Origin: Moorena producens 3L
Lineage (GTDB): Bacteria; Cyanobacteriota; Cyanobacteriia; Cyanobacteriales; Coleofasciculaceae
Reading direction: 5' to 3'
Assembly: GCF_000211815.1 (NCBI RefSeq)
Contig: NZ_GL890840.1
Location: 160,327 to 224,326 of the forward strand
DNA length: 64,000 bases
Part shown: in pieces, positions 1 to 9,700 of the stretch
Numbering within the stretch: position 1 is the first letter of the stretch
Layout of the letters: the number at the start of each line of letters is the position of its first letter
Notes under the pieces: model-generated
What the model saw: the letters and a program-made list of their open reading frames with translations, nothing else
What the model was told of the DNA's origin: nothing
Database searches by the model: none
Program-made: the position numbers and the translations under genes

Positions 1-2067
1 TATCTTCTGTGGTAATTTCCACATTCCCGCCTTTGCGATCGCTACCACCTTGGGCATTGATCCAGCTAACCTGAATATTACCGCCATCGAGGGTAACATC
101 CCCTCCCTTGCCAACTGTTGCTGATGAGTTAAGCTCTTCCGTGCTCAGAGTCTCAGACGCTGTGATTGTAATCGCTCCACCATCTGTGTTGATATCACCT
201 ACAGTGACATTAACGCCATCAATGGTGATCTCTCTACCCAAAGTAGTGATCGATTGGGTAGGATCCATTGAAAAATCCCCACCGTCAATGCCATCAGCAT
301 TAGCAGTAAACTTTAGGGATAGGGGATTAGCACCACTAACCCCTTGATCAGAGAAGTTCAGAGAGACGTTAGGGGCAATGGTAATATCATTACTAGCGTT
401 GAGAACAATGTTGCCCAAGACTTGTTCTAGGGCATTCGCGCTAAGGCCAGGTGTCCCCCCATCCCCGGACAAAATTTCCATCACATCAAAACCAAGGGGA
501 TTATCCCCTAGCTGCTGACCAGCAATCCCTGTCCCAGGTACAATAGTAATGTTATTGTGGTCGAATGTAATCGTGCCGTTTTGACCAACAGGGGCGGTGA
601 GATCAACTTTTTTGCCATCAAAGATTAAAGTCTGTTGGCTAGATATCTCAACTGTCCCACCATCTGGTGTTTTATCACTTCCGGCCTGTGAAGTTTGCTC
701 TTGAGCGCCACGGGCAGTAATATCCCCGTAGAATGCTGTAGTTTCCTCTGACCAGACAGTAACTCGACCTCCGTCTCTATCTGCCGCTTGTCCATCAACC
801 TTAATCACGGAATCACGGCTGACAAAGGTGCGATTGGCATTTAATTTCACATTGTCTGGATTGTCTTGGGGGTTCTTCCCAATCCACACCTGGCCACCAT
901 TACTACCGGAAGAGTTAATCGTGGCATCAATTAGAGCAATGCGATCGCCTAATACTGTTACACTGCGTCGCCTAAGTTCTTGGTTGGAAACATCTAGGGT
1001 ACCGGACACAATGGTTGTTCCTGTCTCAGTGGGAACTATGGTGCCAGAATCCGTCAGCTGTACTGTTCCATTGGAATTGGCACTGAGTCCGGTCTCAACG
1101 CCTTGGGCTGGTCCTGTGAGTAGCTCTGGTATATCTAGTGCGGTAATTAATGGTTGCCCATCTAGTGTACGAGGGGGGTCAATCTCTAGATTCAACAAAT
1201 TTCCAGATTGAGAAATCTTAACCAAACTTTGCCCTGGTACAGCAGCGATAGTAATATTGCCTCCCGGTGCGTTCAGTTGCCCAGTGTTAATCACACTACC
1301 CCCGATCAAGGCGATCCGTTGATTGTCTGGCACTTCCAGGTCACCAGCGTTAATGATACTTCCAGGTTGGGCTAAATCAAAGGCAAAGCTAGTGGGCTCA
1401 CCAATTAAGTCCTGGTACCTCTTATTGTCACCAAAGGCATCAAACCAATTCCCGTCCTCAAAGCCAATCCCAGTTGCTGTGGTTGCTGTAAAGGAAGCAG
1501 GGACATTCAGTCGAGCATCAGCCCCAAAAATAATCCCTGCTGGGTTCATTAAGTATAAGTTAGGGCTCCCATTACCGCTTATGATTTGAATTAGACCATT
1601 AATAATTGAGGGATTACCGCCTACGACTCGCCCCAAAATATTCCTAACCTGGGGATTATTAGGGATAAAATTGGCAATCTGACCGGAATCGAGTCCAAAT
1701 TCCTCAAAACTGTGGAACAGATTCGGTTGATTGCTATTAGAGAGGCTACCACCAGTGATCTCGAAGCTTTGACCATTAGGAGTTACAATTGTCCCTGCAC
1801 TGTCTTCTGCTGAAGTGATTTGTGCTATTGCTGGTAGCCCACTTGGGGAGAGCAACATGGCTACCCCCCAGGGCATGACTTGAGCTAGAGATAAGCGGTT
1901 GAGGAATGAAGGAGAGATTTTTCCCTTAGAGCCTTGAGGGGGGAAAATCTTGCCCTCTAGGGGACTGCACCGCCCTTGGTACTTAGAATTGCTGGGCTTG
2001 GGTCTTACTACCGGTTTCCCCATAATCTTCATAGCAACCCCTAACGTTCTCTGTCTATTAGTCATGC
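1..2067 (-). CDS. Filamentous haemagglutinin-like secreted protein (TpsA type), 5' part
   Basis: Open from an ATG at 2067 through the window edge (689 codons, C-terminus missing). The N-terminus is a long basic leader ending in a hydrophobic stretch around residues 58-80 (VMPWGVAMLLSP...PAIAQ), consistent with an extended signal peptide. It is followed by a haemagglutination-activity domain: GNGSPNLYLMNPAGIIFGAD is the characteristic NPxGI core, and FEEFGL lies just before it. The rest is Gly/Asn/Asp-rich beta-helix-like repeats (GGNITI, GGSVINTGQLNAPGG, DGGAITITASE). In the family such proteins cross the outer membrane through a TpsB/Omp85 partner, and cyanobacterial members are large surface proteins of unknown binding target. 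No TpsB gene is visible here. The family is clear; substrate and role are not. Confidence 0.85.
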
Positions 2068-2248
2068 AGTGTAGTGTTCATGCACCTAGTTGGAAACAGC
2101 TGTAGCACCGATCCACTAGGGTAAGGCCATGGTAATTTTACTAATTTAAAACTAAAATAGCCATGGTAAAATAGCCATGGTAGGATAGCCATCCTTAGTG
2201 ATCACTGATCACAGTAACAGAATAGGTGTAACTTATGGGATATTCTGT

Positions 2249-3676
2249 CTAGCTGACAACAGCTAAATGGTTGTCTTGTGGTACCTGCTGAGGTGCTTCT
2301 GCAGGTAATCCTACAATATCTTGGTACATATTGATATATTCCCTGGCTGACTTCTCCCAACTAAAGTCTTGGCTCATAGCTCGTTGCTGCAAACTCCGCC
2401 ATTCTTTCTTGTAGCGGAAACCTTCCCAAGCCCGAACCATACAAGTATATAAATCTAACGGTTCGTAGCGGTCAAAGCAGTAACCCGTTCCAGTTTGGTT
2501 GATAGGATCATGGTGGGAAACCGTATCCACCAAACCGCCAGTACGTCGTACAATGGGAATACAGCCGTAACCCATGGCCAGCATTTGGCTAATCCCACAG
2601 GGTTCAAAGCGGGAAGGCATTAAGAATACATCACTACCAGCATAGATCCGTCGAGCTAGAGGATCGTTATAGAGGATTTGAGCAGACATTCGTCCTGGAT
2701 AGCGGGATGCGATTTCCCACAGTTGGGTTTCATAGTAGCGCTCTCCCGTACCTAGGACTAAAAATTGACAATCGGTGTAAGCTAGGAAACCCTGTAAAAC
2801 TTGCACGAGCAGGTCAATCCCTTTCTGTTCCACTAAGCGGGAAACCATACTGATCAGACAGGTATCGGGATTGATGGCTAAGCCGACTTCTTTCTGGAGG
2901 GCTACTTTGTTTTTGCTGCGGATGTCGAGAGTATCAGCGGTGAAGTTGTGAGGAATGTAGTTATCGGTTTCGGGATTGTAACTTTCTGTATCAATCCCAT
3001 TGACAATTCCAACAGTTTTACCACTGATAAATGACAGCAAACCTTCTAAGGACTCACCGTATTCAGCAGTTTGAATTTGTTGAGCGTAGGTGGGAGAAAC
3101 AGTATTTACCCGGTTAGCATACTGTACAGCTGCCGCCATAGTATTATGACCTTGCATATACCAGGGACACCAAGTCATTTCTTCTAAGCGCCAGCGCTGG
3201 GGGCCTTGATAAGCCAGGTTGTGAATTGTGAAAACTGTGCTGATATCTGATGATTGGTTCATCCAAACGGGAATCATGCCCGTGTGCCAATCATGACAGT
3301 GAATAACATCAGGCTTCCAGTAGTTCCAAGCAAACTCAGCTGCACCATTGGCAAATAGGGTGAATCGCCAGTCTTCATCATCTCCAGAGTAGATTTGGCG
3401 ACCAGCAAAGGCAGCATGACCAAATAAATATAAGGGGACATCAGTCTTGGGTAGTAGGGTTTCAAACACATTGAAGTGTTGAAACATAGCATCACCGGAC
3501 CAGACTGGTTCCTCTTGAATCTCCATTTTATCGGGCAAAAAGCCGTAGTAAGGCATGAAAATTCGGACATCCTGTCCCAATTGCCTCAAGGTTTTGGGTA
3601 ATGATCCCACTACATCCCCCATACCGCCAATTTTCGCGATGGGAGCTGCTTCCGCCGCAACGAATAGAATCTTCAT
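2249..3676 (-). CDS. glgA: Glycogen synthase (ADP-glucose starch/glycogen synthase)
   Basis: 475 residues, normal length for a GT5 glycogen synthase. It transfers glucose from ADP-glucose to the non-reducing end of alpha-1,4-glucan in the cytoplasm. The N-terminal sugar-nucleotide motif is present as KIGGMGDVVGSLP (the family usually has KTGGLGDV). The second domain has the GT-B signature SRFEPCGISQMLAMGYGCIP and RRTGGLVDTV. Start at the ATG preceding MKILFVAAEAAPIAK, as usual in the family. Cyanobacteria often carry two glgA copies; the MGDV variant and the HNLAYQG motif suggest the cyanobacterial GlgA2-like branch, but a tree would be needed. It stands alone, convergent with nothing, between the FHA-like gene and hemC. 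Confidence 0.93.
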   Translation of the reverse strand: MKILFVAAEAAPIAKIGGMGDVVGSLPKTLRQLGQDVRIFMPYYGFLPDKMEIQEEPVWSGDAMFQHFNVFETLLPKTDVPLYLFGHAAFAGRQIYSGDDEDWRFTLFANGAAEFAWNYWKPDVIHCHDWHTGMIPVWMNQSSDISTVFTIHNLAYQGPQRWRLEEMTWCPWYMQGHNTMAAAVQYANRVNTVSPTYAQQIQTAEYGESLEGLLSFISGKTVGIVNGIDTESYNPETDNYIPHNFTADTLDIRSKNKVALQKEVGLAINPDTCLISMVSRLVEQKGIDLLVQVLQGFLAYTDCQFLVLGTGERYYETQLWEIASRYPGRMSAQILYNDPLARRIYAGSDVFLMPSRFEPCGISQMLAMGYGCIPIVRRTGGLVDTVSHHDPINQTGTGYCFDRYEPLDLYTCMVRAWEGFRYKKEWRSLQQRAMSQDFSWEKSAREYINMYQDIVGLPAEAPQQVPQDNHLAVVS

Positions 3677-3879
3677 CTGTTAGTTGTAAATTATTGGTTG
3701 TTAGTGCCTAGGAAATAGCTGCAAGCTTGAAGGATGAAGTGCATTTGATCAAGCCTGAAACATGGAGCAGAACTTTTCAGGAATTGACCTTGAACTCCTA
3801 TCAGACTTGATCGAAGAACCTTCAGCTTTCCGGCTATCAAGGCTTACTGTAGCCTGAGCAAAAATTCTACGGGAAAAGA

Positions 3880-3918
3880 AAAAGGCTATGGCTTAAAAAA
3901 CCTTTTCCTTAGCCTTTT
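3880..3918 (-). terminator. Possible hairpin terminator downstream of hemC
   Basis: AAAAGGCTA (3880-3888) and TAGCCTTTT (3910-3918) form a 9-bp stem with a 21-nt loop. Read on the minus strand, a pyrimidine-rich run follows the stem, so it could end hemC transcripts about 80 bases after the stop codon. The loop is long and the T-run is interrupted by C, so support is modest. The rest of 3677-3999 shows no gene. Confidence 0.35.
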
Positions 3919-3999
3919 CCTACACTGAAAGCGGATCAGGAAAATTATAAAATCTATAACGCTTGGCACAGGAATTGAATTGACTTTTCAGCTATATTC

Positions 4000-4968
4000 C
4001 TATTCCCGCTCGATTTGAGCCAAAATTTCAGCCAAAATCTCTTGTGCTCCTTGTTTTTTGAGCTGTTCGGCAAGTTCGAGTCCCAAATTTTCTGCCTGAC
4101 TCTGCTCCCCTTGAATGGTATCTTTGACAAGTTTTTGCCCATCCACACTAGCCACTATAGCTGTTAGGGTTAGGGTATTGCCTTCCAACTGAGTGTCTAC
4201 ACCGATGGGAACTTGACAGCCACCTTCGAGCGCCCTTAATAATGACCGTTCCGCGTAACAGCGTTGAGCAGTGGGGGGATGTGCGATCGCATTGAGCAGT
4301 TCTAAGACTTCTTGATCATCCTCACGGCATTCAATTCCCAAAGCCCCTTGTCCCACAGCATGGAGTGATATCTCTGGTGGTAAAATTTGGTGAATGCGAT
4401 CGCTCATGTCCAGTCGTTTTAGCCCAGCTACTGCTAAAATTAGTGCATCGTAGTCACCAGCATCCAGTTTGGCCAGTCTGGTGTTTAGGTTACCTCTGAC
4501 ATCTTTAAAACTCAGATGGGGAAAATGGTAGCGCAGCTGAGCCAGCCGTCTGAGGGAGGAGGTTCCAATGATCGAGCCTTCTGGCAACGTTTCTATCTGT
4601 TTATCAAGGTGCTTTTGGTGCATTACTAAAGCATCGGCGGGGTTCTCCCGTTCTGTGACGCACCCTAACACTAACCCTTCTGGCAATCTGGTTGGCAAGT
4701 CTTTGAGGGAATGCACTGCAAAATCGATCTCATCCCTAAGCATTCCCAATTCCAGTTCCTTAGTGAATAACCCTTTATCCCCAATCTTAGATAAAGCCAC
4801 ATCCAGGATTTTATCTCCGTGGGTACTCATGGTCTGGACTTCAAACTCTCGATCTGGAAAATGCTTTTTCAGTTGCTCTTGTACCCAGTAAGTCTGAATC
4901 AGAGCAAGTTGGCTTTTCCGAGAACCGATGCGAATTGTCCGGGCAGGACTGGTAACGGTAGAGGTCAT
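4000..4968 (-). CDS. hemC: Porphobilinogen deaminase (hydroxymethylbilane synthase)
   Basis: Condenses four porphobilinogen molecules into hydroxymethylbilane in tetrapyrrole (haem/chlorophyll) synthesis; cytoplasmic. Motifs are RIGSRKSQLALIQT near the N-terminus, KDLPT, GTSSLRRLAQL and RGNLNTRL. The dipyrromethane-cofactor cysteine lies in LEGGCQVPIG, about residue 251. An upstream in-frame ATG at 4998 would add ten residues (MICLVEIDSP). I prefer the ATG at 4968 (MTSTVTSPART), which gives 322 residues, closer to family length. The gene is monocistronic as far as can be seen. Confidence 0.93.
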   Translation of the reverse strand: MTSTVTSPARTIRIGSRKSQLALIQTYWVQEQLKKHFPDREFEVQTMSTHGDKILDVALSKIGDKGLFTKELELGMLRDEIDFAVHSLKDLPTRLPEGLVLGCVTERENPADALVMHQKHLDKQIETLPEGSIIGTSSLRRLAQLRYHFPHLSFKDVRGNLNTRLAKLDAGDYDALILAVAGLKRLDMSDRIHQILPPEISLHAVGQGALGIECREDDQEVLELLNAIAHPPTAQRCYAERSLLRALEGGCQVPIGVDTQLEGNTLTLTAIVASVDGQKLVKDTIQGEQSQAENLGLELAEQLKKQGAQEILAEILAQIERE

Positions 4969-5343
4969 AGGGCTGTCAATTTCTACAAGGCAGATCAATT
5001 TACTTGTTCTAGACTACCGCAGAAGGTGACGTTTCCGTTTCCATTTCTGTAATTAGCTATTTGTCATTTGTCATTTGTCAAAAACTAAGGCGTAGTATAT
5101 AGCATTTATCAAATAGGTGAGGTACACAAGTTTGAGATTTTAGGGAACTCGAATCCACCCTACCTTATTAAGGGTGGCAGGGAACTCAGAAGAGGGAACT
5201 TCGGATCAGGTAAAAAATCCTGTCTACCTCATTAATATGACAGCGGTATTCGCATCTTATTTTGAAATGCCTACTGGATATGAGAGTCATACGATTAGTA
5301 TTTTTGCTTAGAAATTTTTAAATCTTTGTTAGGTGCGCTTTCC

Positions 5344-5445
5344 GGAGACGAAACCTTGAAGAGGGTCGCCTTATTACAAAAGTTTTAACCCTTTTACGTA
5401 TAGCCAGTAACCCATAAAGGCGACCCTCTTCTTACGGTAACTTCG
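5344..5445. repeat. Palindromic repeat element, copy 1 (74-bp core with flanks)
   Basis: The core runs from GAAGAGGGTCGCCTTA (5358-5373) to TAAAGGCGACCCTCTTC (5415-5431), which are inverted repeats. The left flank is GGAGACGAAACCTT and the right flank is CTTACGGTAACTTC. Copies occur at 5560-5659 and 63396-63497. This copy is embedded in a second element bounded by AGGTGCGCTTTCC (left) and GGGTCGCACCT (right, about 5475-5485). Confidence 0.75.
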
Positions 5446-5559
5446 TTCCCGCATTAAGAATTTAATTCGCTACGGGTCGCACCTTTTGATGCAAAGCGCG
5501 AGTGGGGCAAACCACGGCAGTTGCTCATGGTTTGAACGCGCCCCGCGTCGGCAGGCCTT

Positions 5560-5659
5560 GAAGTTACCGTAAGAGAGGGTGGCCTTATTAAAAAATATTT
5601 AACCCTTTTCTGCATAACCTACTGACATTAAAGGCGACCCTCTCTAAGGTTTCGTCTCC
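5560..5659. repeat. Palindromic repeat element, copy 2 (core in the same orientation, flanks inverted)
   Basis: The core again reads GAGAGGGTGGCCTTATTA ... AAAGGCGACCCTCTC on the plus strand, with the same internal order (AACCCTTTT then GCATAACC). The flanks are exchanged and inverted: left GAAGTTACCGTAAG, right AAGGTTTCGTCTCC. It is followed at 5660-5715 by a GC-rich GGGGGAACCCCCAAGACCGC motif that recurs near 26970-27010. Confidence 0.75.
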
Positions 5660-6054
5660 GGGGGAACCCCCAAGACCGCATTGCCTCCCCGTGAGGCTAC
5701 TGCATCGCTTTTGAGTAAGGCTTCTATAATTTAGATACCTTTGCATTGATTAATATGAGAACCACTATAACTCAATACTAATGACTCAAAATTTCACTAC
5801 TTGAGTGGTGGGATGAGTTAACCTTTATCAGCGACGCCAAAATTTTTTTCAGTGATAGTATAGCGCTTTTTATCCTCATGAGGTACACATTTTTTTTTAC
5901 CTCTTCCCTCTTCCGAAGTCCCTGCTCCGAACCAGCACACCGTGGCCTACGGCCTCAGTACCTGCTCCCTAAAACCCAAAAACTTGTACCTTACTAGATT
6001 AAAAACCGCTATATTCAAACAGACATCATGGCTTTGTAAACAATTGTATAGTCG

Positions 6055-6277
6055 CTGAGGGGGTGACATGCAAGCTGAAATCCTTACTGGGTAATATTTT
6101 CAGCCGATGTGTTACAAAAAGATACATGCTGTTTTGGGCTGACCTTGGATGTAGTTATAAGGGTTTGAGCTTGCCATTAAATCACAGGAGGGTCAATTTG
6201 GGAGTTTATCTTTTCTAAGAGAATTGGAATCAAAGGCTTATCTAGTAAGCTTTTCAGGGCTCATGTCACCCCCTCAG
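6055..6277. mobile_element. MITE with 16-bp terminal inverted repeats and 9-bp target duplication
   Basis: The left end CTGAGGGGGTGACATG (6055-6070) and right end CATGTCACCCCCTCAG (6262-6277) are perfect inverted repeats, and similarity continues imperfectly inward (GCTGAAA against TTTTCAGGGC). The direct repeat GTATAGTCG lies immediately outside both ends (6046-6054 and 6278-6286), the expected footprint of transposition. The 223-bp interior has no credible ORF, so the element is non-autonomous. The mobilising transposase family cannot be named from this window. Confidence 0.85.
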
Positions 6278-6286
6278 GTATAGTCG

Positions 6287-6780
6287 TTATGTTGAAATAT
6301 ATTGAGTTCACAGTAAATTTTAAGTTACTTATACTATTGTTGTACTAATTGGTTGAGGTGCAGTGTAATTGACTTAATCGGGAAGAGGTAAATGGTGGGA
6401 GGGAAAGAAAGGTGGAAATTACCACTAAACTTTCGAAATTTTTCCTAAATTTTGCCAATTTTATCTTGATTATCTAAATTTTACTTCTATGACCACAACT
6501 GCCCCAGAAACCAAGGCATATTCGAGTCTAAGTAATAGTGGTTTGTGTAAATAGTTAACGGGTTGACTCGAAAATATTTCCTTTACCCCCACGGAAATTC
6601 CTCCCCTAAAACGGTTTTATCCTGACTTAATCAGGGTGCTCGCTAGATTCGCGCTTATATAACATTGATTATTTAATAGTAGGTCACGTCGCCTGCGGTT
6701 GCTGAGGAAAAGGACCGTGAGAGGCTGATGGGTGCTTAAAAGTTAAAGATTTGCAAATAAATATTGCAGGAATTTAAGCA
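6287..6780. other. Leader region upstream of the cyclase gene
   Basis: No gene that I can support. A 21-codon ORF starting at the ATG at 6489 (MTTTAPETKAYSSL...) is open but too short to call. The AT-rich stretch up to 6780 presumably holds the promoter of the downstream cyclase, but no clear -35/-10 pair or riboswitch was recognised. Confidence 0.4.
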
Positions 6781-9700
6781 ATGCCAAGTTTCAACACTGA
6801 TAACCCCTGTATGCGAGTTGGTATATTGCATTCCTTAAGGGGAACTATGGCAATTAGCGAAGCCGCCCTGGTGGAAGCTGAGCTGATGGCGATCGCAGAA
6901 ATTAACCAAACCGGAGGAGTTCTTGGTCAATATATCAAACCGATCGTTGAGGATGGGGCATCGAAGTCAGCGGAATTTGAGAGCAAGGCCAGAAAACTGA
7001 TTCAAGAGGATCAGGTAGCCACAGTCTTTGGCTGCTGGACGTCTGCTTCTCGTAAAGCAGTTTTGCCCGTATTTGAGGTGTTAAATTCTCTGCTATGGTA
7101 CCCCCTACAATATGAGGGTCTGGAATGTTCCCCAAATATTTTTTATACCGGGTCTTGTCCAAATCAACAAATTGAGCCAGCGGTGAACTGGCTGGTGAAA
7201 AATTACGGTAAGCGATTTTATCTGATCGGTAGCGACTATATTTTCCCCCTGACTGCCAACAAGATTATTAAAGCGCAACTGAAACAACTGGGGGGAACAG
7301 TGGTTGGGGAAGATTACATTCCTCTAGGCACTCAAGATATGGGTGAGGTGATCACCAAAATTAAACAAGTTCGACCAGATGTGGTCTTCAACACCCTTAA
7401 TGGTGACAGTAATGTAGCCTTCTATCGCCAGTACAAATCCTCTGGAATTACAGCTGATCAGATTCCGATTATGGCAGTGAGTGTGGCTGAGGCGGAACTG
7501 CAAAGGATAGGGGATACAGCGGCGGGACATTATGCCAGCTGGAGCTATTTCCAGAGTCTGGACACTCCTAATAATCAACGGTTTGTCCAGAATTTTCAGC
7601 GTCGTTACGGAGCTAACCGAGTGACTAGTGACCCCATTGAAGCTGCCTATGCTCAGGTTTACCTCTGGAAACAAGCCGTGGAATCCGCTCAATCATTTGA
7701 GGTAGACCGGGTAAGGGTGGCAGCTTATGGTCAGAAATTTGATGCTCCGGGAGGATTAATCCAAATCGAACCCAATCACCATATTGGCAAAGAATGCCGG
7801 ATTGGACGGATTTTGCCGACTGGACAATTTGAAATTCTGTTTACCAGTGAACGTCCGATTAAACCCCTACCCTGGTTAGGGGTTGAAACCTGTAACTGTG
7901 CCTCAGATGCACGAACTCACCAATACAATGGGTCGGCTAGGGCCACACCATTGATCGAACCCTACAGCACAAATGTGGTGATTGAATTATTGGCTGAGGT
8001 TGCTCAATGGATTGAAAAAGCTAGGTATCTAGAGACCAATGCACAAGCATTAGAAATGGCAACGGAACAGTTGAAACATGAAATAGTTGAGCGGCGACGA
8101 ATTGAAGCAGAACTCCAGAAAGCCTTCGATGAGCTGGAGCTCAAGGTTGAACAACGCACAGCTGACTTAAAAGCATCTAATGCTCAGCTTATGATGGAGG
8201 TGCGAGAGCGTGAGCAAGCTCAAGAAGAACTCAGGGCAGCTAAAGATCAGTTACAGGCAGTGTTGGAAGCGGTACCAGGGATTGTCTCTTGGATTAGTTC
8301 GGATTTGCGCTACTTGGGTGTGAATCGCCATTTAGCCAAAACTTTTAACTTGTCCTCAGAGGGGTTTGTGGGTCAAGACATTGGGTTTCTTCAGGCTAGC
8401 TCAGAGTTTAATGACTTTGTCAAGGAGTTTTTTGCTAGCCCAGAGCAAGATGCTTGCCGAGAGGTTTTTGCTATTGTTAATGACGAAAAGCGAAACTATG
8501 TAATTGTTGCCCAGAAGTACCATCAAGGCTCAGCCGCTTTCACCGTTGGGATTGATATTACCGAACGTCAGCAGGCTCTTGATGACCTGCGCAAGACCAA
8601 AGATCAGTTACAGGCCGTGTTGGAGGCAGTACCGGGAATTGTCTCTTGGATTAGTTCGGATTTGCTCTACTTGGGTGTGAATCGCCATTTAGCCAAAACG
8701 TTTAACTTGTCCTCAGAGGGGTTTGTGGGTCAAGACATTGGCTTTCTTCAGGCTAGCTCAGAGTTTAATGACTTTGTCAAGGAGTTTTTTGCCAGCCCAG
8801 AACAAGATGCTTGCCGAGAGGTTTCGGCTATTGTTAATCACAAAAAGCACAATTATGTGATTGTTGCCCAGAAGTACCATCAAGGCTCAGCTGCTTTCAC
8901 TATTGGGATTGATATTACCGAGCGTCGGCAAGCTGAAGAAGCCCTGAGGCAAGCTGAAGCGAAATATCGCAATATTTTTGAAAATGCTGTAGAAGGCATC
9001 TTCCAAACCACCCCCTCAGGACGTTACCTCAGTGCTAACCCAGCCTTAGCTCGCATCTATGGTTATGAGTCCCCAGAAGTATTAATTAATACTGTCACGA
9101 ATATTGAGCAGGAACTTTATGTTGATCCGAACCGTCGCTCCCAATTCATCCAGTTGTTGGAAGAAAATGGTACCTTAGTGGATTTCGAGTCCCAAGTCTA
9201 TCGCCAGGATGGCAGTTTGACTTGGATTTGCGAAAATGCCCGTGCCATTAAAGATGAGCATCGCAATCTGCTCTATTACGAAGGTACTGTGGAAGACATC
9301 TCTGAGCGTAAGCAAGCTCAGGAAGCCTTGCAAAGAGCCAATGAAGTGTTAGAAACCCGAGTGGAGCAACGGACAGCAGCACTACGGGACGCCAATCATC
9401 AACTACGGATTGAGATTGTAGAGCGCAAACACATCGAAGCAGCACTACGTAAATCCGAAGCTGAGTTGCGGGTGCTATTTGGGGCGATGACCGATGTGAT
9501 TACCGTTTTTGATGCTCAAGGACGATACATGAAAGTAGTCTCCACCAATTCTGAAGTTTTATATAGTCCAACGACCGAACTACTTGGTAAGAGTGTCTAC
9601 GAGGTTTTTCCCCCCAAGCAAGCTGAACTTTTTGTCACCCATATCCGGCAAGTCTTAGATACTAAACAAACCCTGAATATAGAATACAGCTTACCTATAG

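Larger units (their letters stand above)
5086..6045. other. Gene-free repeat-rich region
   Basis: Apart from the two palindromic elements, this stretch holds no convincing coding sequence on either strand. A loose inverted pair is visible: GAGGTACACAAGTTTGAG near 5118, and CCAAAAACTTGTACCTT near 5978. There are also fragments of dispersed repeats, such as GTGGCCTACGGCC at 5942 and AACGCGCCCCGCG at 5535, that recur in the window. It looks like a site where small elements have accumulated between hemC and the cyclase gene. Confidence 0.6.

Noticed and set aside
5876..6010. Possible small gene or regulatory RNA in the gene-free region
   Set aside because: Only degenerate repeat fragments are visible; no conserved structure or promoter pair could be supported.
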